Shown here: piece by piece, positions 1 to 6,921 of the stretch
Numbering within the stretch: the stretch's first letter is position 1
How the letters are laid out: each line of letters starts with the position of its first letter
NCBI GenBank assembly: GCA_025056515.1
Contig: JANWWB010000302.1
Span: forward strand, 1-17,201
Direction: 5' to 3'
Length of the DNA: 17,201 bases
Source of the DNA: Anaerolineales bacterium
GTDB taxonomy: Bacteria > Chloroflexota > Anaerolineae > Anaerolineales > Villigracilaceae
Notes under the pieces: model-generated
What the model was told of the DNA's origin: nothing
Seen by the model: the letters and a program-made list of their open reading frames with translations, nothing else
The model's database searches: none
Position numbers and translations under genes: made by a program

Positions 1-140
1 GAGGAGAGCAACACCCGCCGCAGTGCATTGCCGATGGTGACACCATAACCGTGTTCCAATGGGCTGATGATAAACTTCCCGTAATTCCGAGCCTCGGCTT
101 CTCGTTCGATTTTGGGCATGACCATGTTTGTGATTGTCAC
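1..140 (-). CDS. rpoA: RNA polymerase subunit alpha, N-terminal fragment (3' end outside window)
   Basis: This is the start of the alpha subunit, whose dimer nucleates assembly of the beta and beta' subunits. Only about 46 codons are inside the window. The reading contains the family's N-terminal signature: an LPKIE-like segment (MPKIERE), then [20 protein letters not shown] and the LRRVLLSS helix that forms the dimer interface. I chose GTG at 140-138 because AAGGTG (145-150) lies just upstream at usable spacing. An in-frame ATG at 125-123 would leave that site about 19 nt away. The gene follows rpsD by 53 nt, the normal alpha-operon order. A hairpin (154-175) sits directly before its ribosome binding site. 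Identity is certain; the start is probable. Confidence 0.93.
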   Translation of the reverse strand, partial: MTITNMVMPKIEREAEARNYGKFIISPLEHGYGVTIGNALRRVLLS

Positions 141-153
141 AGTACACCTTTCC

Positions 154-175
154 CGGCGTACAGAACGGTACGCCG
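154..175 (-). promoter_or_regulatory. Hairpin between rpsD and rpoA
   Basis: An 8-bp perfect inverted repeat (arms 154-161 and 168-175, core GGCGTAC/GTACGCC) with a 6-nt loop lies in the 53-nt rpsD-rpoA spacer. It ends 4 nt before the rpoA Shine-Dalgarno sequence. No T-run follows on the minus strand, so it is not a standard intrinsic terminator. It may modulate rpoA translation or be an RNA-processing or protein-binding site; that is inference from position only. Confidence 0.5.
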
Positions 176-193
176 CCTCCAAAAAGACTCGGA

Positions 194-841
194 TTAGCGC
201 GAATAGTACTCAACAATCAACTGCTCGTTGAGATTTCCTTCAATCTCCGAACGTTCTGGCAAACGCAGAACACTACCCGACAGATTCTTCAAATCTCGGC
301 TCAACCAAGCAGGCACGAGACGACTTTCGGCAAACGCCGGAAGTTCTTTGAAGTACTTGGCGTCGCGTGAACCTTCCCGCACAGCAACAACATCCCCGAC
401 TTTCAAGGTCATGGAAGGGATATCCGTGCGGCGACCATTCACGGTAAAGTGTCCGTGCGTTACCAACAGACGAGCATGAGCACGGCTGGTAGCAAACCCT
501 AAGCGATAGACGACGTTATCTAAACGCGATTCGAGGATTTGCAACAGAACCAGACCGGTCACGCCACGGGCTTTGAGCGCCTTCTCGTAGTAACGGCGGA
601 ATTGACGCTCATAAACGCCGTAAATGCGGCGTGCTTTCTGCTTAGCGCGCAACTGACGGGCATAGTCCGATTCACGACCCGTCACGCTGCCAGAGCGCCC
701 ACTGGTGCGGCCATGTTGTCCAGGAGCAAAGCTCCGGCGCTCAAAGGCGCACTTGGGAGAATAGCAACGTTCACCTTTCAAGAAAAGCTTTTCGCCTTCA
801 CGTCGGCATAATTTGCATGCCGGACCAGTATACTTTGCCAT
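194..841 (-). CDS. rpsD: Small ribosomal subunit protein uS4
   Basis: uS4 is a primary 16S rRNA binder that starts assembly of the 30S body, and in some bacteria it represses its own operon. The product is 215 aa, close to the family's usual 200-210. It starts [16 protein letters not shown] and carries Cys9, Cys12, Cys26 and Cys31, the zinc-binding (C+) arrangement known from Thermus S4. The RNA-binding S4 domain covers roughly residues 100-165 ([13 protein letters not shown], then [12 protein letters not shown]). The ATG at 841 is preceded by an AGAGGAAAG-type ribosome binding site. It lies 24 nt after rpsK and 53 nt before rpoA, the standard alpha-operon position. Identity is certain. Confidence 0.98.
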   Translation of the reverse strand: MAKYTGPACKLCRREGEKLFLKGERCYSPKCAFERRSFAPGQHGRTSGRSGSVTGRESDYARQLRAKQKARRIYGVYERQFRRYYEKALKARGVTGLVLLQILESRLDNVVYRLGFATSRAHARLLVTHGHFTVNGRRTDIPSMTLKVGDVVAVREGSRDAKYFKELPAFAESRLVPAWLSRDLKNLSGSVLRLPERSEIEGNLNEQLIVEYYSR

Positions 842-865
842 ACTTACTTTCCTCTCTGACCTAGA

Positions 866-1267
866 CTACACGCGGCGCCGTTTGGGAGGTCGGCAGCCAT
901 TGTGCGGAACAGGCGTAACATCTGAAATGGATTTGACCTTAAGACCCATGGCCTGGACAGCGCGAATTGCGTTTTCGCGGCCGGGGCCGGGACCTTTGAC
1001 AATGATGTCCACTTCTTGAATACCCATTGCCTGAGCAGCTTTGATAGCCTGCTCAGCAGCCACGCGCGCAGCAAAGGGCGTGCTCTTGCGCGAGCCTTTA
1101 AACCCAGCCGACCCTGCGCTGCCCCAGCAGAGGGTGTTGCCTGCCGGGTCGGTCACGGTAACTATCGTATTATTGAATGAAGCAAAGACATGCACTTGTC
1201 CATAAGACAAGGTGCGCTTGACCTTCTTTGCAGAAGAACGGCGTGCAGAACGGACAGTTTGTGGCAT
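866..1267 (-). CDS. rpsK: Small ribosomal subunit protein uS11
   Basis: uS11 sits on the 30S platform and helps shape the mRNA exit region near the Shine-Dalgarno helix. The 133-aa product has the family's features in order: a basic N-terminus ([11 protein letters not shown]), the core segment [16 protein letters not shown], the [13 protein letters not shown] motif, the [13 protein letters not shown] loop, and the conserved end [18 protein letters not shown]. The ATG at 1267 has AGGAG about 10 nt upstream, placed in the 18-nt gap after rpsM. Length and every core motif are normal. It forms part of the rpmJ-rpsM-rpsK-rpsD-rpoA run that probably starts from the promoter at 1831-1859. Confidence 0.98.
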   Translation of the reverse strand: MPQTVRSARRSSAKKVKRTLSYGQVHVFASFNNTIVTVTDPAGNTLCWGSAGSAGFKGSRKSTPFAARVAAEQAIKAAQAMGIQEVDIIVKGPGPGRENAIRAVQAMGLKVKSISDVTPVPHNGCRPPKRRRV

Positions 1268-1285
1268 AGTTCTCTAACTCCTGAT

Positions 1286-1672
1286 TTACTTCTTAGCGCC
1301 CTTGCGGCGTCCGCGACCGGCCACGGTCTTCCGAGGCCCCTTGCGGGTGCGAGCATTGGTGCGAGTGCGCTGGCCACGCACAGGTAGATTACGGCGATGG
1401 CGCAAGCCGCGATAGCATCCAATTTCAATCAGACGCTTAATATTCATCTGCTCTTCGCGGCGCAAATCACCTTCAATTTTCCAGTTTTTTGCGATATAGT
1501 CGCGAATGGCATTTACCTCTGCCTCGGTCAGGTCCTTCACGCGGGTATCCGGATTGATGCCGGTCGCTGCTAGAATCTGGCGCGAGCGCGTCAGCCCAAT
1601 GCCATATAAATACGTCAATCCCACTTCTACGCGCTTGTTGCGCGGCAGGTCAACACCTTCGATTCTCGCCAT
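1286..1672 (-). CDS. rpsM: Small ribosomal subunit protein uS13
   Basis: uS13 lies in the head of the 30S subunit, contacts the 50S subunit through inter-subunit bridges, and touches P-site tRNA with its basic tail. The 128-aa product begins [19 protein letters not shown], followed by the helix-two-turns-helix core ([17 protein letters not shown]), the [19 protein letters not shown] motif, and a Lys/Arg-rich tail that includes [10 protein letters not shown]. The family is usually 115-130 aa. The ATG at 1672 is 6 nt after the rpmJ stop, and its ribosome binding site (AAGGA) overlaps the rpmJ tail, so the two are probably translationally coupled. Confidence 0.98.
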   Translation of the reverse strand: MARIEGVDLPRNKRVEVGLTYLYGIGLTRSRQILAATGINPDTRVKDLTEAEVNAIRDYIAKNWKIEGDLRREEQMNIKRLIEIGCYRGLRHRRNLPVRGQRTRTNARTRKGPRKTVAGRGRRKGAKK

Positions 1673-1678
1673 AGTTCC

Positions 1679-1792
1679 TTATCCTTGTCGCTGTTTATGC
1701 TTTGGATTCTCGCAAATGACATACAAGATGCCTTTGCGTTTGACGATGCGGCACTTCGCACAGCGTTTACGTATTGATGGGGCAACTTTCAT
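1679..1792 (-). CDS. rpmJ: Large ribosomal subunit protein bL36 (zinc-binding form)
   Basis: bL36 is the smallest 50S protein and stabilises 23S rRNA near the L7/L12 stalk base. The product is 37 aa, [20 protein letters not shown] then [17 protein letters not shown]. It has a complete zinc knuckle: Cys11, Cys14, Cys27 and His32, so it is the C+ form. The ATG at 1792 has a very strong Shine-Dalgarno sequence, TAAAGGAG (1801-1808), at 8-nt spacing. It is the first gene after a 158-nt gap behind map and after a promoter with a perfect -10 box. The usual partner infA is not found between map and this gene. Confidence 0.97.
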   Translation of the reverse strand: MKVAPSIRKRCAKCRIVKRKGILYVICENPKHKQRQG

Positions 1793-1830
1793 TCCACGCA
1801 CTCCTTTAGTTCGATAAAGCCAAAGTTCTA

Positions 1831-1859
1831 ATTATACTTTTTCTTTTTGGGTCCGTCCA
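1831..1859 (-). promoter_or_regulatory. Candidate sigma-70-type promoter for the rpmJ-rpoA (alpha) operon
   Basis: On the minus strand a TGGACG -35 box (1854-1859, 4 of 6 matches to consensus) is separated by exactly 17 nt from a perfect TATAAT -10 box (1831-1836). The spacer is A-rich. Expected transcription start is about 1824, giving a leader of roughly 30 nt that contains only the rpmJ ribosome binding site (1801-1808). It lies in the 158-nt gap between map and rpmJ. This is a sequence match; activity has not been shown. Confidence 0.72.
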
Positions 1860-1950
1860 GATTTTTCAGTTATATGCTCAGGCCTGGCCAGGTAAGTATC
1901 GTCAGACGACACCTCCACGGTATCCGTCAACAGCTTGAGTAGATCGGTTC

Positions 1951-2718
1951 TTAAGGGACAGTCAGGATGAGAGGGTCTCCTTCGGTGACAGCAACTGTGT
2001 GTTCAAAGTGCGCTGTCAAAGAACCGTCAGCCGAGACCACCGTCCAGCGGTCAGCCAAAACACGCGTCCGGTGGGTTCCAACCAGCACCATCGGTTCAAG
2101 GGCAATGGTCATCCCGGGTCGTAACAGGATGCCCGTGCCTGCCGTGCCATAGTTCGGCACCTGAGGGCCTTCATGCATCGAGCGACCTACTCCGTGGCCG
2201 GTGTATTCGCGAGTGACGTGGAACCCTTGTGCTTCCACGAATTGCTGAATGGCGGCCGAGACATCGCCCGTGCGATTACCGGCGCGCATCATCGCAATTC
2301 CTACGTACAGAGCCTGTTCCGTCACCTCGATTAACTTGCGGGCCAAAGGAGAAATTTCTCCCACACCAGCTGTAAAGGCCGAGTCACCCACGTAACCTTC
2401 CAGCACCGTACCACAATCCACCGAAACGATATCGCCTTCCTTGAGTTTGCGCTTGCCCGGAATACCATGCACCAGCTCTTCATTGATGCTCACACAAATC
2501 GAGGCTGGATAGGGCGGATAACCGTAGTTTTTGAACGGAGAATAGGCTCCATGCTTCCGCAGGACTTCCTCAGCAGCCGCATTGAGGTCTGCGGTGGTCA
2601 CACCAGGTTGTAAAAGTTCTCGCACGGCCGCAAGAGCCAGGCTATTGATTCGACCGGCTTCACGCATCAGCGCAATTTCAGCCGGGGTTTTGATGAAAAT
2701 CTCGCGCTCCCAAGACAT
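1951..2718 (-). CDS. map: Type I methionine aminopeptidase
   Basis: This cytoplasmic metalloenzyme removes the initiator Met from new proteins with small second residues, after deformylation. The 255-aa product matches the short type I form and has all five metal ligands of the pita-bread fold: Asp101 (SVDCG), Asp112 (VGDSAFT), His175 (GHGVGRSMHE), Glu208 (ALEPM) and Glu239 (HFEHT). They correspond to E. coli Asp97, Asp108, His171, Glu204 and Glu235. His84 (ELVHGIPG) is the substrate-side histidine. I start at ATG 2718 (MSWEREIFIKTPAEI), where family similarity begins. The reading frame is open further upstream, but that stretch overlaps adk and looks unrelated. The ATG lies 1 nt after the adk stop (TGAGATG) with no visible ribosome binding site, so coupling to adk is likely. 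Confidence 0.97.
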   Translation of the reverse strand: MSWEREIFIKTPAEIALMREAGRINSLALAAVRELLQPGVTTADLNAAAEEVLRKHGAYSPFKNYGYPPYPASICVSINEELVHGIPGKRKLKEGDIVSVDCGTVLEGYVGDSAFTAGVGEISPLARKLIEVTEQALYVGIAMMRAGNRTGDVSAAIQQFVEAQGFHVTREYTGHGVGRSMHEGPQVPNYGTAGTGILLRPGMTIALEPMVLVGTHRTRVLADRWTVVSADGSLTAHFEHTVAVTEGDPLILTVP

Positions 2719-2719
2719 C

Positions 2720-3373
2720 TCAAGACGGATTGACAACAGCCAGCAAGGCTGCAGTGACTGCTTCAATCGGCTGGTCGCCGTTGATTTCAAACAATCGGCC
2801 AAGTCGGCGGTAGTACTCCACCAGAGGCGCAGTCTGCTCAAAATAGACCCGAATCCGGTTTTCGACCGTTTCGCGCTTGTCATCCTCGCGTTGATAGAGT
2901 TCCGAGCCATCTAGATCGCAGATGCCGGGCGTTTGAGGTGGATTGTATTTCTCGTGAAAAATGTGTCCTTGAGCGCGACACGTCCAACGCCCGCTCAGCC
3001 GGTCCACCAGGACAGCCGGTTCTGCGGTCAGGTAAGGGACACAGCTCACCCGACCACCGAATTCGGCCAAAAGCGCCTCCAACGCCTCAGCTTGCCGAAT
3101 GGTGCGAGGAAAACCATCAAGCAAAGCACCGCCTTTGCAGTCGGGCATAGTCAGGCGAGCGCGAATCATGCCAATCGTGACTTCATCGGGGACAAGCTCA
3201 CCTTTGGTCATATAGGCTTGAGCCAATCGTCCCAGTTCGGTCTGATTTTTAATGTTCTCGCGAAACAAATCACCCGAAGAGATATGGGGAATGGCAAGAC
3301 GCTCGGCTAAGATTTTGGCCTGCGTACCTTTGCCAACACCGGGGGGACCTAAGAGGACAATGTAGGTCGCCAT
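2720..3373 (-). CDS. adk: Adenylate kinase (long-LID form)
   Basis: Adk interconverts ATP plus AMP with two ADP in the cytoplasm. The 217-aa product has the P-loop GPPGVGKGT (9-17), the AMP-site segment ISSGDLFREN (31-40), LLDGFPRT (84-91, Arg90), the LID domain (about 126-165, ending QREDD) and ENRIR (171-175). The LID usually carries C-x2-C and C-x2-C/D zinc ligands. Here they read Cys132, Gln135, Cys152 and Asp155, so one expected cysteine is lost and metal binding is doubtful. The ATG at 3373 lies 2 nt after the secY stop (TAAGTATG) without a clear ribosome binding site, which suggests translational coupling. The secY-adk-map order is common in Gram-positive bacteria and Chloroflexota. 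Confidence 0.97.
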   Translation of the reverse strand: MATYIVLLGPPGVGKGTQAKILAERLAIPHISSGDLFRENIKNQTELGRLAQAYMTKGELVPDEVTIGMIRARLTMPDCKGGALLDGFPRTIRQAEALEALLAEFGGRVSCVPYLTAEPAVLVDRLSGRWTCRAQGHIFHEKYNPPQTPGICDLDGSELYQREDDKRETVENRIRVYFEQTAPLVEYYRRLGRLFEINGDQPIEAVTAALLAVVNPS

Positions 3374-3375
3374 AC

Positions 3376-4755
3376 TTATCGCACCAAAAGTTTTTCGTCG
3401 TAGCCGTGCAGTTTCAATTCGGCATCAATATTCATAAAGAGGTCACGGACAACGCCGACAACAATGAGCAAGCCCGAAGAGGTGGTCAGGAAGAGAGTTG
3501 AAGATGACGTCCCTGTGCCGATTTGAAAAGCTGCTAGGATGACATTGATGATGTAAGGCAGAACGGCTACCAATCCCAGGAAGAGAGCCCCGGGCAAGGT
3601 AATGCGTCGCTGTACGCGGGTGAGATATTTCTGTGTCGGAGCACCACGCGCCACGCCAGGAATTTGCGCGCCGACTTTCTTCAAGTTCTCCCCGTAATTC
3701 TGTTGGGTAAACATAACATCGGTGTAGAAGAAGGTCAGCAGCACGACAAACACAAAATACAGCAACCAATATATCCAGGCATTCGTCCCGTAGCCGCTGA
3801 AAATGTCTCGCATGCCCGTTGCAAAGCGGATGACGCCTTCATTCGACGAGCGCAGCATCCAGCTTGCCACCAGGGTCGGGAATTGTAAAATGGCACTGGC
3901 AAAAATCAGAGGAATCATCCCGGCCAAGTTCACCATGAGCGGAAGCGTCCCTTTGACCGGCATCGACATGCGGTTACCGATCCGGCGCCCCGGATACATG
4001 ACCGGGACATTTCGGCGACCCTGTTGGACGTAAACAATCGCAAAGATGACGGCCACCATCACCACGGCCATGGCGATGACCAAAATCCAGCCATAGGTTT
4101 TATCCTGAAGCAAATTACCGAAGTTCGATGGAATGCGGGCAACGATACCGGCAAAAATGATGAGCGAAAGTCCCTGGCCACGAATGCCAAATTCGGAAAT
4201 TAATTCACCGAGCCAGATAGCAAACATCGTGCCGCCGACCATGGTCATCAAAATCGCCAACGAATGGAGCCAGAGGTCAGATGTGAAACCAAACGGCACA
4301 ATCTGACTTCCCACCTGCAACGAAGAAGCGTAGGAGTTGAGAATGTTGACCTGGCCGATTGCCGATAGAGCTGCCATCGGGATGGCAAGGTAATAGGTCC
4401 AGCGTTCCTGTAATTTACGGCCTTCGCGCGGGTCCTCCTGAATACGGCGCTGTAGAGCGGGGAAAATAGGAATGAGCAACTGGATAATAATTTGCGCCGT
4501 AATATACGGATAAACACCCATGGAAAGCAGGGAAAAATTCGAGACCGTGCCACCCGAGAGCAAATCCAAAAAGGCAAAGAAGCCGGACCCACTCGCCGAA
4601 GACACCACGCTCTTCAAGACCTCTGCATTGACGCCCGGCACCGGAATATTGGCCGCCAGCCGATAGATTACCAGAATAAGCAAGGTTATCAGCAATTTAC
4701 GCCGAATATCCTGCGATTTCCATAAGTAGCGCCATCCCGAAAAAGGGCTTTTCAT
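3376..4755 (-). CDS. secY: Preprotein translocase channel subunit SecY
   Basis: SecY forms the membrane pore of the Sec translocon with SecE and SecG, and exports or inserts proteins driven by SecA or the ribosome. The product is 459 aa, slightly longer than the E. coli protein (443). Ten hydrophobic segments can be placed at about 21-40, 74-99, 119-138, 161-184, 194-213, 222-243, 271-297, 325-346, 388-411 and 418-439. A plug-like stretch lies at 58-72 (GFFAFLDLLSGG). Family motifs include NIPVPGV, MGVYPYITAQIIIQLL, GIRGQGLSLIIFAGI and the cytoplasmic loop VPVMYPGRRIGNRMSMPVKG (250-269). The ATG at 4755 has AGAGGAG upstream in the 23-nt gap after rplO. It sits at the end of the spc genes as in most bacteria. 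Confidence 0.98.
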   Translation of the reverse strand: MKSPFSGWRYLWKSQDIRRKLLITLLILVIYRLAANIPVPGVNAEVLKSVVSSASGSGFFAFLDLLSGGTVSNFSLLSMGVYPYITAQIIIQLLIPIFPALQRRIQEDPREGRKLQERWTYYLAIPMAALSAIGQVNILNSYASSLQVGSQIVPFGFTSDLWLHSLAILMTMVGGTMFAIWLGELISEFGIRGQGLSLIIFAGIVARIPSNFGNLLQDKTYGWILVIAMAVVMVAVIFAIVYVQQGRRNVPVMYPGRRIGNRMSMPVKGTLPLMVNLAGMIPLIFASAILQFPTLVASWMLRSSNEGVIRFATGMRDIFSGYGTNAWIYWLLYFVFVVLLTFFYTDVMFTQQNYGENLKKVGAQIPGVARGAPTQKYLTRVQRRITLPGALFLGLVAVLPYIINVILAAFQIGTGTSSSTLFLTTSSGLLIVVGVVRDLFMNIDAELKLHGYDEKLLVR

Positions 4756-4778
4756 CCGATGCTCCTCTTTGAAACAAG

Positions 4779-5231
4779 TTAGTCAATCAACTCCACACTG
4801 CCGCCAGCGGCCTCAATTTTGGCCTTAGCGTTTGCCGAGATGCGTTGTACCCGCACCTTGAGAGCAGCTTTAATCTCGCCGCGTCCTAAAATGACAACCG
4901 GATGACGAGGGTCGCGCAGCAGGTGAGCCTGCGCCAGAGTCTCCGGGGTAACTTCGGCGCCATCTGGGAAGGCGGTCAACTGGTCAAGATTGACTTCATT
5001 GTACTCAACCGAGTAGGGCGGCGTGAAGCCCTGGCCGCGCACAAAAGGCAGACGACGATAGAAGGGGAGATTACCGCCCTGATGATAGAGGCGACCGCCC
5101 TCTCCGCTACGTGCGCCTTGCCCCTTCGTGCCGCGTCCAGCGGTCTTGCCCTGTCCGGCCGAAATCCCACGGCCAACACGCTTGCGCTCTTTCTTAGCGC
5201 CCGGATTAGGTTTAAGGTCATTCAGTTTCAT
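4779..5231 (-). CDS. rplO: Large ribosomal subunit protein uL15
   Basis: uL15 is a late-assembly 50S protein with a long rRNA-penetrating basic N-terminal arm and a globular C-terminal domain. The 150-aa product begins MKLNDLKPNPGAKKERKRVG, continues with the glycine/arginine-rich arm (GRGISAGQGKTAGRGTKGQG), GRLYHQGGNLPFYRRLP and the C-terminal domain ending in VSAN-like RISANAKAKIEAAGGSVE. I use ATG 5231 because AGGGA (5239-5243) is 7 nt upstream. An ATG at 5237 would be too close to that site, and the family's N-terminal MKLNDL fits 5231. It follows rpmD by 10 nt and precedes secY by 23 nt. Confidence 0.97.
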   Translation of the reverse strand: MKLNDLKPNPGAKKERKRVGRGISAGQGKTAGRGTKGQGARSGEGGRLYHQGGNLPFYRRLPFVRGQGFTPPYSVEYNEVNLDQLTAFPDGAEVTPETLAQAHLLRDPRHPVVILGRGEIKAALKVRVQRISANAKAKIEAAGGSVELID

Positions 5232-5241
5232 GAGCATTTCC

Positions 5242-5436
5242 CTATTCTTCAACACGAATCAAATGAATGACTTTGTTGAGCATGCCACGCAAAGCAGGCG
5301 TATCCACATGTTCAACCGTCTGATGCAATCGGCGCAAACCAAGCGCCTTGAGGGTAGCCTTCTGGTCTTTGGAAAAACCAATGGCACTATGCACCAGCGT
5401 CACTTTAAGTTTCTTCTCTGCCGCGTTTTTAGCCAT
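5242..5436 (-). CDS. rpmD: Large ribosomal subunit protein uL30
   Basis: uL30 is a small 50S protein bound to 23S rRNA near the 5S region. The product is 64 aa (family about 60), with the core [20 protein letters not shown], the [20 protein letters not shown] segment and the end [12 protein letters not shown] place the start at ATG 5436, preceded by AAAGGAG at 8-nt spacing; the same frame is open further upstream but that part lies inside rpsE and is not family-like. The gene overlaps the end of rpsE by 8 nt (ATGGCTAA), so its translation is probably coupled to rpsE. Confidence 0.97.
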   Translation of the reverse strand: MAKNAAEKKLKVTLVHSAIGFSKDQKATLKALGLRRLHQTVEHVDTPALRGMLNKVIHLIRVEE

Positions 5437-5986
5437 GTTTCTTTCTCCTTTCCCAATACGGCAAGAGTTCTTCAACGGGTTTTGCACGTCGGGCAGCCTC
5501 TTCTTGGGGCGATTTGAGGGCATCAAGCGCCTTCATGGTCGCCTGAACTACATTCAGGACGTTTGAAGACCCCATCGATTTGGTCAGAATGTCGCGGATA
5601 CCTGCCGCCTCAAGCACGGCGCGCACACCGCCGGCTGCAATCACGCCCGTACCGGGGGAAGCCGGTTTAAGCAGCACGACTGCGCCTCCAACCTTGCCGA
5701 CCGTTTCGTGCGGGATAGTTGTGCCAAACAGATTGATTTTGTGCATATTCTTGCGAGCACGCTCGGTCGCTTTGCGCATGGCATCTGGCACAGCATTGGC
5801 TTTGCCAACGCCCAGTCCGACCCGACCGTTGTTGTCACCCACAATCAGGGTAACGCGGAATTGGAAACGACGGCCGCCCTTCACTACTTTTGCCACGCGG
5901 GCAATCTCTATCGGACGTTCATCGTACTGTTCTACCTGCTGTTCGAAGTCGATTCCCTGGTAATCCATAATCCGGTTCTCTCCCAT
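5429..5986 (-). CDS. rpsE: Small ribosomal subunit protein uS5
   Basis: uS5 lines the mRNA entry channel, contributes to decoding accuracy, and with its N-terminal loop forms part of the spectinomycin region. The 185-aa product has an acidic N-terminal extension, the double-stranded RNA-binding-like domain ([20 protein letters not shown], about 28-47), the [16 protein letters not shown] motif, and the C-terminal domain ([19 protein letters not shown], then [11 protein letters not shown]). Two starts are possible. ATG 5986 has AGGA only 3 nt upstream; ATG 5968 (MDYQGIDF) has GGGAG about 11 nt upstream. I give the longer form, with little confidence in that choice. It follows rplR by 5 nt and overlaps rpmD. 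Confidence 0.95.
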   Translation of the reverse strand: MGENRIMDYQGIDFEQQVEQYDERPIEIARVAKVVKGGRRFQFRVTLIVGDNNGRVGLGVGKANAVPDAMRKATERARKNMHKINLFGTTIPHETVGKVGGAVVLLKPASPGTGVIAAGGVRAVLEAAGIRDILTKSMGSSNVLNVVQATMKALDALKSPQEEAARRAKPVEELLPYWERRKKHG

Positions 5987-5991
5987 TCGTC

Positions 5992-6357
5992 CTAGAATTC
6001 CAGACCACCGTCGCGAGCGGCCTCAGCGAGGGCCTTGACGCGCCCAGCATACTTAAAGCCACCTCGGTCAAAAACAACAGCCTTTATGCCTTTTTTCAAG
6101 GCGCGCTCGGCGACCGCTTTGCCCACCAGTTTTGCCTGTTCAGTTTTGGTCAAGCCTTTCATCTGGGGGCGAAGCTCTTGGTCAATGCTAGAAGCCGAAA
6201 CCAGCGTGTGCCCAGCTTGGTCGTCAATCACCTGGGCATAAATTTGCGATAGGCTGCGATATACGCTCAAACGCGGTCGGTCAGGAGTTCCGGCCAGATG
6301 TTTACGAACACGTCGATGACGTGCAATACGAGCCTCTGCACGAGTCTTCTCAGCCAT
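5992..6357 (-). CDS. rplR: Large ribosomal subunit protein uL18
   Basis: uL18 binds 5S rRNA together with uL5 and brings it into the central protuberance of the 50S subunit. The 121-aa product has a basic N-terminus ([16 protein letters not shown]), the strand segment [20 protein letters not shown], the helix [20 protein letters not shown], and the conserved end [20 protein letters not shown] followed by RDGGLEF. The ATG at 6357 lies 3 nt after the rplF stop. Its ribosome binding site (AGGAA, about 8 nt upstream) lies in the rplF coding end, which points to coupling. Length matches the family's typical 115-122 aa. Confidence 0.98.
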   Translation of the reverse strand: MAEKTRAEARIARHRRVRKHLAGTPDRPRLSVYRSLSQIYAQVIDDQAGHTLVSASSIDQELRPQMKGLTKTEQAKLVGKAVAERALKKGIKAVVFDRGGFKYAGRVKALAEAARDGGLEF

Positions 6358-6360
6358 AGA

Positions 6361-6909
6361 TTACTTTCCTGCCTTTCCGGTTTTTCCAGCTTTGCGTCGA
6401 ATCTTCTCACCGAGATAATGAATCCCTTTCCCATGGTAGGGTTCAGGCGGACGGATGCTGCGGATATCGGCCGCAACTTGGCCCACTAGCTCTTTGTCAA
6501 AACCGCGCACAAAGATTTGGCGGGTCTTTTGGTCAACATCAAAGACAATCCCAGCAGGCGGTTCGACTTCCACAGGGTGAGAGTAACCCACGTAGAGCAC
6601 GAGCGTTTTGCCTTTCATTTCAGCGCGATATCCTACACCGTCAATTTCTAGAACACGTTCAAAGCCATTGCTCACGCCTTGGATCATATTCGCCAAGACG
6701 GCACGCGTCGTGCCATGCAAAGCGCGTTCTATAGGACGGTCAGACTTCCGCGTCACGGTGATTTGGTTGCCCTCGCGGGTAATCGAAATCAGAGGCGAGA
6801 ATTGCCGTTTCAATTCGCCTTTAGGTCCTTTGACATGAACCAGCGAACCTTGAATGTCCACCTGAACGCCTGCGGGGACAGGGATGGGTAAACGTCCAAT
6901 GCGAGACAC
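6361..6909 (-). CDS. rplF: Large ribosomal subunit protein uL6
   Basis: uL6 lies at the base of the L7/L12 stalk near the sarcin-ricin loop and the factor-binding site. The 182-aa product begins MSRIGRLPIPVPAGVQVDIQ and holds the two tandem alpha/beta domains, with VHVKGPKGEL in the first and the hallmark VDQKTRQIFVRGFDKELVGQ, IRPPEPYHGKGI and KIRRKAGKTGKAGK end in the second. The start codon is GTG at 6909-6907, supported by AGGAGG at 5-nt spacing overlapping the rpsH stop. Length is normal (about 177-184). Confidence 0.98.
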   Translation of the reverse strand: MSRIGRLPIPVPAGVQVDIQGSLVHVKGPKGELKRQFSPLISITREGNQITVTRKSDRPIERALHGTTRAVLANMIQGVSNGFERVLEIDGVGYRAEMKGKTLVLYVGYSHPVEVEPPAGIVFDVDQKTRQIFVRGFDKELVGQVAADIRSIRPPEPYHGKGIHYLGEKIRRKAGKTGKAGK

Positions 6910-6921
6910 CGCAACCTCCTC

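Noticed and set aside
1881..1892. Palindrome CCTGGCCAGG before rpmJ as a terminator after map
   Set aside because: It leaves no loop for a hairpin and no T-run follows on the minus strand.
2719..2910. Extended N-terminus of map (64 more codons in frame)
   Set aside because: The extra stretch is inside adk, is not similar to methionine aminopeptidases, and the family start fits ATG 2718.
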